From Toxonevra muliebris (taxonomy: Eukaryota; Arthropoda; Insecta; Diptera; Pallopteridae): a DNA stretch of 64,000 nucleotides. The stretch is from the NCBI GenBank assembly GCA_963691655.1, contig OY829326.1, forward strand, positions 115,851,388 through 115,915,387, read 5' to 3'. The translations under genes and the position numbers were made by a program. Below the pieces are notes generated by a model that made no database searches, was not told the origin of the DNA, and worked only from the letters and a program-made list of their open reading frames with translations. Positions 25,779 to 36,788 of this stretch are shown piece after piece. Every line of letters starts with the position of its first letter. Positions within the stretch are counted from its first letter, which is position 1.

Positions 25779-27207
25779 TTACTGCCTCGCATTGGCACTT
25801 GGCTTAGTATTTGGCTTTGCTGTTGGACGATCTTTCTTATCACGTTTCATATAGTCATAATGATCAGAATTTATATTCACACCACCACCACCACCACCTT
25901 GCGAGCCACCACTGCCTCCTAACGAACTCGGATTTTTATCGTACTTATATGCACCAGCAATGCCTCCTTTATTCGTTGTTAGCAGACCATCATAACGATC
26001 GCGATCATGATCACGATCATAACGATTTCCATAATCATATGGAGTGCGTACAATCTCCGGTAAATGTGCATAGTACACAATGCGTCGCTGATTTCGTGAA
26101 TAGTCGGGATATTTGGCAGATGGAGCATAAGGTGAAACTGGTGGATAACCACCCGATGGATAAGGTGCCTTATCGTAGATATCATTATTGAAGAGCGGAA
26201 TATAATCACGTGGTTCCGGTATATCATAACGTCGATCAGGGTAATTGTAGTACGGTTCGGGATATTGTGGCATACGTGGGCTATAACTATCATACGGATC
26301 ATAATGACGTCGATATAAATGGTGATCATCATAGTTATAAGGATCATAGCGTGAATATTGTTCATCAAAACTAAAAAGAACAAAGTTAATGGTATTTGTA
26401 TTAGAAAACTTAAGCACGCACTAACCGATCGTAACGCCTCAAATACGGATCGTATGAACGCGATGGGTACATATCGTAATTGTAGCTGGCCGCCATGGGT
26501 CCATATTTGTTATCATAATACCCTTTCAATGGCGGTGCTGGTACTTTTGATATAATCGGTTCAGGTATTTCCTTCGCCACATCTGTGTCCTTTTTCGGTT
26601 GTGTTATAAAATTAACACGCGCCTGTCTGCCTCTTGTTATATAACCACCATTTGTGGCGTCTGCCATTGTATCCTCATCATCATGACTCATTGACCGTGC
26701 CATATTATTCGCTGATGTCGCCGCATACGGATCATTCCAGCTAGATAGATGTCTTTGTGAGTAATAATCATAATCGGGATCCATTATTTGACGCTCTGCT
26801 TTTGGCAACTGGTCGGAGTTTCTCTCAGTACTTTGTAGTTGATCTTTTGACGGCTGCACCTGTATCTGTTGACTACCCACATTTTGTGTAAAATCTTTTA
26901 GTAGCCTATGCTGTTGTTGTTGTTGTTGCTGATTTTCTTCAGCTCGCGGTGACGTTGTCAAAAGTCCTTTAGCCTCGTCATATTCCAATGTTGAACGTTT
27001 ATTTCGTATAGCTTTATTTAGGCCTGATAACAAACTACGCGCTTCATAGTAATTCGAATCAGTTGGATAGTATTCGGGTGATTCATCAAATTCATATCCT
27101 TCTAATATTTCAACATCTTGCGGTATCTGCATAGCAAATATGAACTGGAAATTTATCAGCAGCAACAATACCAGTTTGAGCAGTTTAAGGCAACAGCCAC
27201 CACTCAT
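25779..27207 (-). CDS. Secreted Tyr/Asp/Pro-rich protein, two exons
   Basis: Exon 1 is 27207-26426 and exon 2 is 26370-25779. The 55-bp intron has a GT donor (GATCG|GTTAG) and an acceptor after a pyrimidine tract, joining in phase 2 to give a 457-aa protein. Residues 1-25 form a hydrophobic signal peptide ending FIFA. RNKR at 68-71 is a furin-type cleavage site, and RGRQAR at 192-197 is a second basic cluster. A poly-Gln run lies at 93-99. The second half is dominated by YDPY/YDRY repeats and ends in a Gly-rich run and a basic tail. No membrane segment follows the signal peptide and no catalytic motif is visible. The family is not recognised. Composition suggests an extracellular, possibly matrix- or cuticle-associated or processed protein (inference). 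The stop overlaps a strong donor-like GGCA|GTAAGT, so an alternative downstream 3' exon is possible. Confidence 0.85.
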
Positions 27208-27599
27208 TTTGACGGCCTCGATGATGCGATGTTAATCTGTAAATAGCAAATAGTTAAATGAGCAAAAAAATTTATAAATGAGTAAACTATGTGCTTATAG
27301 AAATGCTCTCTGGAGCGTGATCACATGCCTGTGTTGTATTTAATATATCTGTACGTGCATAAACCGATGTAGGGTAACTACTATTTTTATCCAATAATTT
27401 TAAACTAGACATCATGAATTATCATCATTAAATATGACTTTTGTACTCGTGCAGAGTACACTCCAATCGTGGTATAATTATCTTAAATTATATGTATTTA
27501 ACCTACATGCATTAATCACAGATTATTTTTAATAATTATTTAATATACTCTAGCTCTGACCAATACTATTTGAAATACAGCTGAAGATACTGTTTTCAT
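27208..27599. other. Upstream flank of the secreted-protein gene
   Basis: This should hold the promoter and 5' UTR of the minus-strand gene. I see no unmistakable TATA box or initiator, only AT-rich sequence. Confidence 0.4.
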
Positions 27600-27965
27600 T
27601 GTATATATGTCATACTCTGCGACCTATAAGATCTATTATACCAAAACCCCAAATTATGAAAGATAGGATGGAATAAAGAAGGATAAAAAACCAAACCCAA
27701 GCCGGGAACCGAACCCAGAGTCCAGAAGCGCAAAAGTCTGTCACGCTGCCAGTAGACCAAAGAGGCGATTGACTTACATTTAAACGCCGGTTTTGAACGA
27801 CGGAGTAGCAATTTGTTATCGCTTGGTGGTTTTGCCATTGCCAACCAAGGTGTGTACTTGTACACTTTCTTTTAATTCTTATTCACTTCATATCGATAGT
27901 GAATATAAGAAGGTTATGAAAGTGAAAGTTTAGTGCCCTATTTACTAGGCCATCGATTTGAAATC
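27600..27965 (-). mobile_element. tRNA-derived dimeric SINE, copy 2
   Basis: Read on the minus strand it begins with GGCCTAGTAAATAGGGCACT (matching the head of copy 1), passes through CTTCTTATATTC and CGATATGAAGTG, then a second tRNA-like unit at 27766-27701. That unit has an A box (TGGTCTACTGG) and a B box (GGGTTCGGTTCCC). The tail is TAATAGATCTTATAGGTCGC. Relative to copy 1 it lacks about 48 bp after the first A box but keeps a longer second unit, so copy 1 and copy 2 are complementary deletion variants of a dimeric ancestor. The second unit is not a functional tRNA, because its ends (GCCTCTT and TCCCGGC) cannot form an acceptor stem. Confidence 0.72.
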
Positions 27966-28898
27966 TATCTTGTTTATTTAATAATACTCTTCTCTCCTCC
28001 TAATTCCTAATTCCAGTACTCTTCTCTCCTCCTAATTCCACTAGAAATTGATACAAATATCTACAATAATTCAAATATTAATAAAAGAGGTAAGAACTTG
28101 ATAACGTGTACTTTTTCTGGAATGCCCGGATGATTTGGCATTCCATACCAAATCATCTGGGTTCGATCCTAACATCTTACCATATAATATTGTTCAAATT
28201 ATTTTCCCGATCAGATCCGAATCCAAAATATTTTTTGAGATTTGTTTTTTAATTAGATGATATTAAAATTTGTGGTTAGAATTACCTATTACTAATTTAA
28301 CTTCGAGCTTTACAGAAAGGATATTGCTTTGGATAATGATATAAATGTCGAGTTATAATACAAAAACTTATGGAAAATGTCAAAGCCAACAGTTTGAGCT
28401 AAAAATCAATTTTAAGTCTCAAAGCTAACAGCAAGAAAGCTAGTGCCATAAAATATTTAAAATCGATTCAACTTCGGTATTAATTGAGTTCATAAGTAAA
28501 TACAGTTGGGATTCTTCTATTTTGCGGAGTATTTGAACCGCGTGCAAATTCAAAAACGAAAAATTCCAGCGACAAACAATAAATCAATTAAATAGTATTT
28601 CAAGTTAACTTTGTTCGCAGATGAATTGTTTCATTGTACCAAAATGTCCTAGCGCAGGACGCAACAATGCATACACCTGGAATCAATTTAAAACTTTGGG
28701 AATGATCGTAGGAAACCTATTCTCATAATGAAATTGAACATTTTAGGGAATCTGTAGACTTTAATAATGACAGCAAAGTGGTGTTGTCCTGAACGGAGAC
28801 GCAAAGGATTAGTTGATTCAAGATTCAAATGTCTCATAATGAAAATTTAGGTTATATGGAAGGCGCCGCGCATCCTAAGAAAAAATTGGACTTTTAAA

Positions 28899-28952
28899 AT
28901 CGATCCGAATTACCAGCATGCTTTTTTCTACTTGCACATAATTCGGATCGAT
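28899..28952. repeat. Perfect 14-bp inverted repeat (hairpin)
   Basis: ATCGATCCGAATTA at 28899-28912 is exactly complementary to TAATTCGGATCGAT at 28939-28952, with 26 bp between. A diverged third copy of the motif (TAATTCGAATCGA) occurs about 120 bp downstream. Confidence 0.7.
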
Positions 28953-29578
28953 GACCCAAATTACCAGCAAATGAGGTGTTTGCATAATTACAAAATTTAA
29001 AAAAACTATATAGTTTTAATTAATGAAATTTTTTTAGTTGTGATTTAAATATAATAGGTGATGTTTGGAGGTAATTCGAATCGACCCTTTGTTTAGAGAG
29101 TTTTTGTGAAATTTGAGATCCAAGTTTAGATAAACTTGAAAAATATTTTGAATTTTAGTCAAAAATTTTCCATTTTAAAATCAAAAAATATTGTTTTAAA
29201 TTGAAATATTAGTTGAAATTAATAGCGTTTCTTAGTGTTATATCAATTTTGGAACTAACAAGTAATTTTTAGTCAAATTCAATATGAAATATATTTTTAA
29301 AAACTAATTTGTGTTAAATGATTAGTGTTTTTTTTATTTCAGACCACACTTAAATTTTTGATTATGTCAATATACTTATAAATTTTAGTTCAGAAATTTC
29401 TTAAAAGGATTCGAAGAAATAATTTTTTATATATTTCATTGTTCATCAGCACACGGGCGTGGCCACCGACTAGCGGATCCAAAGATTTACCTTAAGAGGG
29501 TAATATTTGTTCATCCCTTTTAAATCTTTTTTTTATTTGTGACCAACGATCAAATATATGAAATTCTTATCAGTAAGG

Positions 29579-29681
29579 AAGGGGGGGGGAGTTAGAGAGG
29601 CATTGGGAGAGGGGGAGTTGGGAGGGATAGTTAGGGTGGAGTTGGGGGAGGTTAGGGGGAAGTTGGGAGGGAGGTCAGGGG
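29579..29681 (+). other. G-rich, quadruplex-capable tract
   Basis: About 100 bp of strand-asymmetric purine-rich DNA starts with nine or more consecutive G. It continues with at least eight further runs of three to five G separated by short AGTT/AGGTTA spacers. Runs this dense satisfy the usual four-by-GGG quadruplex pattern several times over. This is striking in an otherwise AT-rich region. Confidence 0.7.
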
Positions 29682-30410
29682 TATTTAAGCCCAAATCCTT
29701 TCTCCTTTCCTATGCCCCTTAGATCCGCTATTGCTCCTATGTAAGATTGCACAGTCCTATACTTTTGTTTTAATATATTCGCATCTATCGCCCAGCCGCA
29801 GCCTCTTCTCCTGATTTTGATACGCCCATGAGTAGGCCCATAATTGAGAATTAATTCGGTGTGGAACAAGTAAGTCTCCATATCAAAATTTATTAATTTA
29901 GCTCGATATGATATTCGAAGATATTGGATTTTCGCAAAAATTCCATGCCAACTTTAGAGATACGGCCGAATGTTATAGCCACAACTTGACATACTCACAA
30001 ATGCATCTCTACACCAAATTTCACTAAGATCCGACAAACGGTATATGATTACATAAGGAAAATACATAGATTTGGACAACAATTTGTATGTATGTGTGTG
30101 TATGTATTTACGGATACATACATAAATTTTTTTTATATATATATTTTCCTTAAAACCCAAATTTATTTTTTGCATCTAAATAAACCTCAAATTAAATATA
30201 ATTTGCTATAAATTTTGCTGATCCGAATTACATCCATTTTTTTCGAGGTGATGTTACCTGAGTAATTATTAAAACAAAAGTTATGTTTTTTTTTCTTCGG
30301 TAGTTAACAACTTTAAAAGAGGAAGAAATTTGCTTTAATTTTTTATTAAATTATTATTTTTCATAAATCTGTAATCCTTATTTTTAGTGCTCAAAGTTTC
30401 CCTTTTTTTT

Positions 30411-31801
30411 TGTTGGAACAGACAAAAGAAGTATTCAAGAATACAGCACTCAGACAAGTTTTACGTCCATTGTACTATATCCTGTGTTTCCTTTTGCTAT
30501 TCTTGAAATCTACCAGATTTATTAATAAATCTTAGCGGATCCTGCGGTGTTAGAGAGCTCAGGTGTTCGTCTCCCAACACTCCAGTACCAAATAGGCTTA
30601 TTCTGATCTGGCAGAAAGCGGGGCAGACACTAAGAAAGTGGTCCGCCGTCTCTTCACATTCTTCCTCCAAACCACAGGAAGCACAGAAGGCACTAGCTCC
30701 TAGGCCAATCATATGCAAATGTTTGGCCCAAGAGAAATGACCTGTATATAATCCCACCAGCTGCCTGCAGCTCTTTCTGTTAAGTGATAACAGAAAGTCT
30801 GTTAGACGCTTCGAGATAACAGGTAACATGGTCTTTGTCTGTCTAAAGCCCCTCAGGTCCTCCCATTTAATTTCATTAATGGTGGTCTTGATGGCTGTAG
30901 ACGACAAAGAGAGTACAGGTTCTGGGCCCAGGAAACCAGTTTCCGAACCCTTTCTGGCCAGAAGGTCAGCCGATTCATTTCTTGAAATGCCTGAGTGTCC
31001 AGGAACCCATATCAACAGCAGGCTATTGTGTTTTCCAACACAATCAAGCCTGGATTTGCAATGCATAACCAGTTTAGACGTGGTTAGAGGATTAAGCAAG
31101 GATTTAAGCGCAGCCTGACTGTCACTAAATACACAGATACTCCTTTCTCTCCAACCATAATCAATAACATGGTCCATTGCCTTGATGTTTGCAAAAATTT
31201 CTGCTTGAAAAACAGAAGCATACAACCCAAGGGAGAAGTGAAGGTGCACTCCATCATTTTCAATAAAGACTCCAGAACCCGAACCGAATTCTGTTCTGGA
31301 GCCGTCAGTGAAAATACGCCTACAGTCAACTCCCGGCCCAGGTCCCGGCAAAAGCCAAATTTGGGCCCCTGGAATTTGTATTGTATAGCTCTGTTTTCAA
31401 ACTGGAATTGTTGGCATTGTATCAGATTGCATTGATAGAACTGTTAGATTCATATCAGTACCTTCAGCAATGTCACCAATATCCCAGCAAGTGTCATACT
31501 AACACCCAGTGCATTTAAGCATACAGATGTCCTCGACAGCCTCTCCTTTAGCAAAAATATCAAGGGGTGGTAAGTTGAGCAATGCATCCAAGGATGGGCC
31601 AGGTGTTGTAGGAAAAGCTCCCGTACAGCAAATGGCCACAGTCCTTTGAAGTCTGGCAAGAGCTTTCCTAACGCTGTCAATATTAAGTCTGCTCCACCAG
31701 ACTATGGATGCATAGGTGATGATGAGTCGAATCATAGCCTTATAAAGCCATAAGACTTTATAAGGTGATAAACCCCATGTTTTGCCAAAAATAGCAAAAA
31801 T
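30411..31801 (-). mobile_element. 5'-truncated LINE with RNase H domain
   Basis: Minus-strand frames at 31810-31499 (FGKTWGLSPYKVLWLYKAMI...LQRTVAICCTGAFPTTP) and 31351-30497 encode the end of a reverse transcriptase and a full RNase H domain. The RNase H shows TDGS, the acidic region around AEIFANIKAMD, SDSQAALK, and WVPGHSGISRNESADLLAR. A Cys/His knuckle (CASCGLEEECEETADHFLSVC) follows. This order is standard for R1/LOA/Jockey-group LINEs. The two parts are in different frames and the 5' two-thirds is missing, so it is dead. The 3' end on the plus strand is a T run (about 30401-30412), i.e. a poly(A) tail. A shorter copy of the same 3' end lies at 47440-47597. Confidence 0.85.
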
Positions 31802-34140
31802 CGATCCCAATTACCTACACTTACGTTATATATCCTCTCGAAAAAAAATCGCAGTACAAGAAAAAGCTGATAAATCGAAGAAATGGGTGCAAATCAGAAA
31901 AGCTGATTTCGAAGTGATTAATCAAAAATCAGTAATTAGAGTTTGCGTCTTAGGAACGGCATGATACACCCAATGCCATTTTAAATTTATAACTTTTTTT
32001 TTAATTCTTTAGTTATATTATTAATTTTAATTATTATATGGTCATAAAGGATAAGACAAAAATTAAAGGTAATATCCGAAAACCTGATAAATAACATAAA
32101 AATCAATAATAAACAAAACAAAAATAAAAATGTTACAATAACAAAATTTCGGGATCATAATGTACTAAAAAAGATTAATCCAACTGTAACCGTTTTCAAA
32201 TATTTAACGGATACCTCTTTACAAATTCTTTGTTAATATGGTATATCAATATTAAAAAATATGTAAGTATCGATTTTGATTGCTCTTCATTTATTCATCA
32301 ATTTTGTTAAACTGATTGTATAAAATTAAAAAATTTTCATATTTTTACAGATTTTTTTTTTAACATTTGTTTCTCTAACTCCGAAAATATCGATACGATA
32401 TCGATAAGTTCAAGGATTTATTAAAAAAAATTTAATTACAATAAATTTTTATATTTGATGCAGTCAATCATAAAACTATCATATCTAATTATTCATATTT
32501 TATCACGATATTTAATTGAAACAGCTGGAACTCACAAATTATATCCAAATCAAACACAATCAGGAAATGTAATCCTTTAAAAGTCAATAACATAAAAAAA
32601 CTTTATTAATTCCCAAATTAATTAATTCACAATTTATGGTACAACAAACTGAGGATGAATGAAAACCACAACCGATTCATTCAAGTTCTAAATTCCAACT
32701 GTTGCTTAAATTGTAAACTAAAAAATTATACAAAAAGTTTTCAATGATGAAATTGTGAATGATGAAAACAGAATTAAAACTGTGTCGATTTATCAACAAA
32801 ATAGATCAGCAAAAACCTAAGTAATCACAACAACCATGGTATGGTATGCATAAAAAACATTGCGTCAACACAAATGACAACGAACTCAATGCTGCTGCTG
32901 CTTCTGTTGGTGGTGCTGCTGCTGCATACATGTATGCTGTAAAAAAAGTTAAGGTGCACCCAAATAAGCCTGGCTGCCTGTTTGGCTTTTATATTTAAAA
33001 TCACTCAACCGCAAGATCAATCTGCAGAATATTTTTGTTTGTTTCATTTAAAGCAGTTAAAGCGGGAGTATTCTAGCATATGAATGTAACTAGAATAGTT
33101 TCCCAGATATTGTAAACATAGTACAGCTATTTCGTGCTACGCTGATCCCGCTACTCTATGTATCATGGGATAATTTTCTTCTTTATTTTTTTTTGTAGTT
33201 ATTCTGGTGGAATGTATTGCATCTGTTGTTACATATTTATGTATTTTTTGTGGTGTGGTCTTTTTCGGTGAGAATTATCGCTATGATTCTAGAATACTCG
33301 TATGCAAATGTAACAATATCAAAACCCGCAAAACTCTTTTGTTAAGCCTCGCCTTACCTTAATTTTTGTACAAATGATTACATTTTATATGCTGTTGAAT
33401 AAGTTATGGCCAAGGGAAGTTTTTAATAAAAATTGTTGCTGCATAGGCATTGGACGACAGCAATAAAGAACAATGATCACCATATTTCACACACTTTCAT
33501 ACATACAAACATACCTAGCTACTTTACTGTAGTATGTTTTTACATATTGAAAAAGGTAAACAGGTGAATTCAAATAGTTAAATCGCATGCAGTTTGTTTC
33601 ACTTTTTACTTTTTTTGGCTTTGTACTTTATTTTAGAAAAAATGGTTTTGGTTCTGTGAGGCATTTTTTGTAAACTGGTATTAACTGATTGCTCACAAAA
33701 AAAATGTAATGGTATAAAGGGGAAGGCGAAGGCCGCGGAAAGTATCCAAACGAGCAAAGTGGGGGTAGACGGAAATGAGAAATACAGTTTTTTTAATTTA
33801 TATAGATTTTGATTAGGCTTAATGGTCTTTTTTATTACTTTTGTGGACTACGTAATTATACTCAAGAAAATTTAAAATTGAGATAAACTAAAACTATCCA
33901 CAATCCGAAAAATGAACTTTATGCATGCACTCCCGATTTCCTTGCGGATTCCATTCGAAAGCCACTTTTGCATATAGTGTGGCAGATCCACCACCATTTT
34001 CCTTCTTTAATCTCGAAATAAATGGACTTTGATTTTATAAGGGCTCCAAAGCCATCATTTGTAGATTACCATATGTGACAAAAAAAGAAAAAAATCAAAT
34101 TACTTTCCCCGAGACATATTGCATGTCGTATTTAAGTGTA
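31802..34140. other. Gene-free region
   Basis: AT-rich intergenic DNA with CTG/GCT-rich simple sequence near 32889-32925. Apart from a double TATCGATA motif at 32388-32406 I see no gene or element. Confidence 0.5.
32388..32406. promoter_or_regulatory. Two TATCGATA (DRE-type) motifs
   Basis: Two perfect copies of the palindrome TATCGATA occur at 32388-32395 and 32399-32406, in the same helical face at 11-bp spacing. In Drosophila this is the DREF element, and the embedded CGATA clusters are bound by the BEAF-32 insulator protein. No gene start is apparent nearby, so function is uncertain. Confidence 0.4.
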
Positions 34141-34150
34141 GTCAGACTTT

Positions 34151-35371
34151 AAAAAACTGCATACTCGATATTTCGAATAAGGCATGTATACGAAAAATAC
34201 TGGTCGATATTAACTTGTTATAAAAATTATATTTTTTAAACAAAAACAGAAATTCACACATCAGTTGAAAGGACCTAATAGTAACTTTAAGAAAAATAAA
34301 AACTTTATTTATTTGGTTGGTGCGTATGTGCAATTTTGACTTAACTCCAGTCATTAAACGTTGCACATCACTTCGGGACCTTTGAGATGACACAGTAGTC
34401 CACTTTGTCTGCAGCTGTTTCTCATTTTTGACCACATGCTTCGTTTTTAGCAATTTTCTTTTCATTATAGCCCAATATTTTTCTATCGGCCGAAGTACTG
34501 GGCAATTTTGGGGACTGGCATCTTATGGAACAATGTGTGCTCTTTTTTCTTTATACCACGCCATTGCCGTTTTGCCGTAATCGCAAGTTGCTTAATCTGG
34601 CCAGAAGAGTACAGGAGCCTTGTGAAGACGTACCATTGGCAGTAGACGTTTTTGTAAGCACTCTTCTACGTAAATTTACGTAAATTACCATTGGCAAATT
34701 GCTTGCCAAACTAAATATTTCTTCGCAAACTTGTCCACTTTCTTTAGCTTAAATTAGGCGCCTAATTTAAGCTAATTTTACAAAAAATAGTTGACCAAGA
34801 AGCTGATTAAAGTCTGCTTTGACATACGTTTCGTCGTACAATTTTGTCGTACAGTTTTCGTGCGCGAGTTTTTGCTGTTGCATTTTTTTTGTCATTCCGG
34901 TTCGGGGCTAGCGGAACTTTATACATCTTAAGTCCTTCTACTCTGCGTACTTTTTGAACATATCCGGTGACATAAGGACTTTTTTTTAGCAACATCTCTG
35001 ATGGAAAGGCCTGGATTTCTTTGAAACAAGTTTTTCACTTTCTTTGCTTTTTCCTCCGAGATGAACCCCTTCTTTCGCCCATTTCCAGTTTTCCTTTCGG
35101 TAGTTAGTCGTTCACTAAAGTTTTTAAGCACTAAAGTTACTGTAAATTTTGCAACTTTTGACTATGTCTTTATGTGACATATGTGGAAAATCTTGATTTT
35201 TTCGCACAATTATATCGCGCGTGCTCGATTTCGATGAACTCATTTTGCGTAATGTACAAAAAATTAGAAAAAATACTAAAGCAGAAATGTAAAACGGAAT
35301 ACTACATGTTTACTGCGACCAGTTTTTTTCGTATACATACCTTATATCCTCAAAATCTGGATATAGTTTTT
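34151..35371 (-). mobile_element. Degenerate Tc1/mariner-type transposon
   Basis: Inverted ends are recognisable: AAGGCATGTATACGAAAAAT at about 34180-34200 against, in reverse complement from about 35350, AAGGTATGTATACGAAAAAA. Weaker matching reaches outward to AAAAACT at both termini. Minus-strand fragments read as a transposase in order: an N-terminal helix-turn-helix part (NPGLSIRDVAKK at 35131-34928), KKNATAKTRARKLYDK, then a WPD...YGK block and PVLRPIEKYWAIMKRKLLK, which corresponds to the end of the DDE domain. Several frameshifts and stops interrupt it and the middle is partly lost, so it cannot be active. The exact Tc1/mariner subgroup is not resolved. Confidence 0.75.
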
Positions 35372-36015
35372 ACTCGATCTGTAAGTTTTACATGTCGTTA
35401 GAAAGTTGAAATATCGGCGCTTATGACGATATAAAAGTTGTCTTGATATAATAAAACATAGCGACGATTTTTTTTTTTTTTTGATAGGAATTGAGCGACT
35501 AAATCATCTAAAATCTCTATAACTTAAACACATTGCATTCGATTCTGATCAATTAATGCTTAACAAAAGCATGCTCTATATAGTACAAAATATGTGAGTG
35601 AAATGCTTCAAAAATGTTAAAAATGGGAGTTCTGAAGATATTTTGTATCTCTCCTCTCTTATGCAAAATTAAAATATTTCATTGATTGATTAATTTTGGA
35701 GTTTTAACTTAATATACACATGTTTTTCTAAAAATTGGTACTCGAAATTTCTATTATGCAGTTATTTTTAATTCAACTAGGCCTACAACCTGTACTAGGC
35801 CTCGTTCAAAAAATAATTTTTCACTATTACGCAGTGTTATATGCAGGCAATTGTTCACGAAGACTTGTAGTTTATTGCATATTCCATTTTTTCAAACCAA
35901 ACAGCAAAACTACTGATGTCAAAAATTCTCAATTTTGTTTTGCAGTATAATACACTTCACTTCTAGATTTTTTGGAGTTTGTAGTAGGTTCCGCGTGATT
36001 TGCCAATGCGAGCAC
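35372..36015. other. Gene-free spacer
   Basis: AT-rich sequence with a T run near 35469-35483. No feature is recognised. Confidence 0.5.
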
Positions 36016-36348
36016 CTACATCCGCGTCTGCAGATGTAGAAGTAAATGTTCTACATCTTCAATCATTGCAGTGATATCGCCTGAGAGAATAAGTAGTGGC
36101 TGTCTTGAATATATTTCTAAGCGCATTAGTTTTATTTTAACCATATTAACTTTCAACCCCACCTTCCCTACGTTCTCCACCAAGATCTTCAGCTTTTTCT
36201 TAGTGCCGGTAAAAGAGTGAAATAAAAAACTGATGTCATCCGTATAGTCCAAGTCATATAGCTTTTGGAACGGTCTACACTGAATTCCATCTGAAAGTTT
36301 AAGGTTAGTTTTGGCTATTATTTTGTTCAATATCAAAAGGAAGAGCAT
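36016..36348 (-). pseudogene. RTE/craft-like LINE reverse-transcriptase fragment
   Basis: The minus-strand frame shows DGIQCRPFQKLYDLDYTDDISFLFHS, where DYTDDI stands for the reverse-transcriptase catalytic YADD motif. KVGLKVNMVKIKLMRL, the following conserved helix and strand (usually GLKIN..KTK.M), comes next. Only about 110 codons survive and the YADD Ala is Thr, so this is a dead fragment. The downstream part at about 36016-36060 (EDVEHL) matches the start of the 'YLG' region and then breaks off. Confidence 0.7.
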
Positions 36349-36788
36349 TGATGATAAAACAGTCTAAACGTACACCTTAGCTAATAAGGGAAAAAATACA
36401 TCATACTCTTTAGAAAATCGATGTAATATAGTAGAATTCATTAGCGAGTTCAGTTTTTTTTTTTTTATTTATTTAAAAGTACTAATCATCAGACATGGGA
36501 ATAATGCATTAGTTTAGTAATTTCAATGGCATTAGATTATTTATAATTATAAGCTGATAAAACTTTCATTGGAAATATCATTTATGGGCGACAGGCATGT
36601 GTACCTACATTCATATCAAATTTATTGTATTGTGGTTTTTTACCACTAATTGCCGTCGGTTGAAAATTATGATTGTTCTAATATTAATGCTTGTTTTTTT
36701 TTTAATTAATCTAAGCTATTGATTTATCATTAGAATTGAATATTTTTAATAATAATGTAAAATAGATGAATTGGCTTAATTACCCATA
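36349..36788. other. Gene-free spacer
   Basis: AT-rich DNA between the reverse-transcriptase fragment and the nested MITE. No feature seen. Confidence 0.4.

Larger units (their letters stand above)
27966..30410. other. Gene-free region
   Basis: No coding region is supported. Notable structures are the 14-bp perfect inverted repeat at 28899-28952 and the G-rich tract at 29579-29681, listed separately. A TAGCGGATC motif at about 29472 recurs inverted at about 29718, possibly the ends of a small element around the G-rich tract. Confidence 0.5.

Noticed and set aside
25811..26191. Plus-strand His/Asp-rich frame
   Set aside because: It is the antisense shadow of the Tyr/Asp-rich exon 2 of the minus-strand gene; the composition is fully explained by that exon.
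27701..27766. tRNA-like sequence on the minus strand
   Set aside because: It has good A and B boxes, but the two ends cannot pair as an acceptor stem and it is embedded in a SINE copy.
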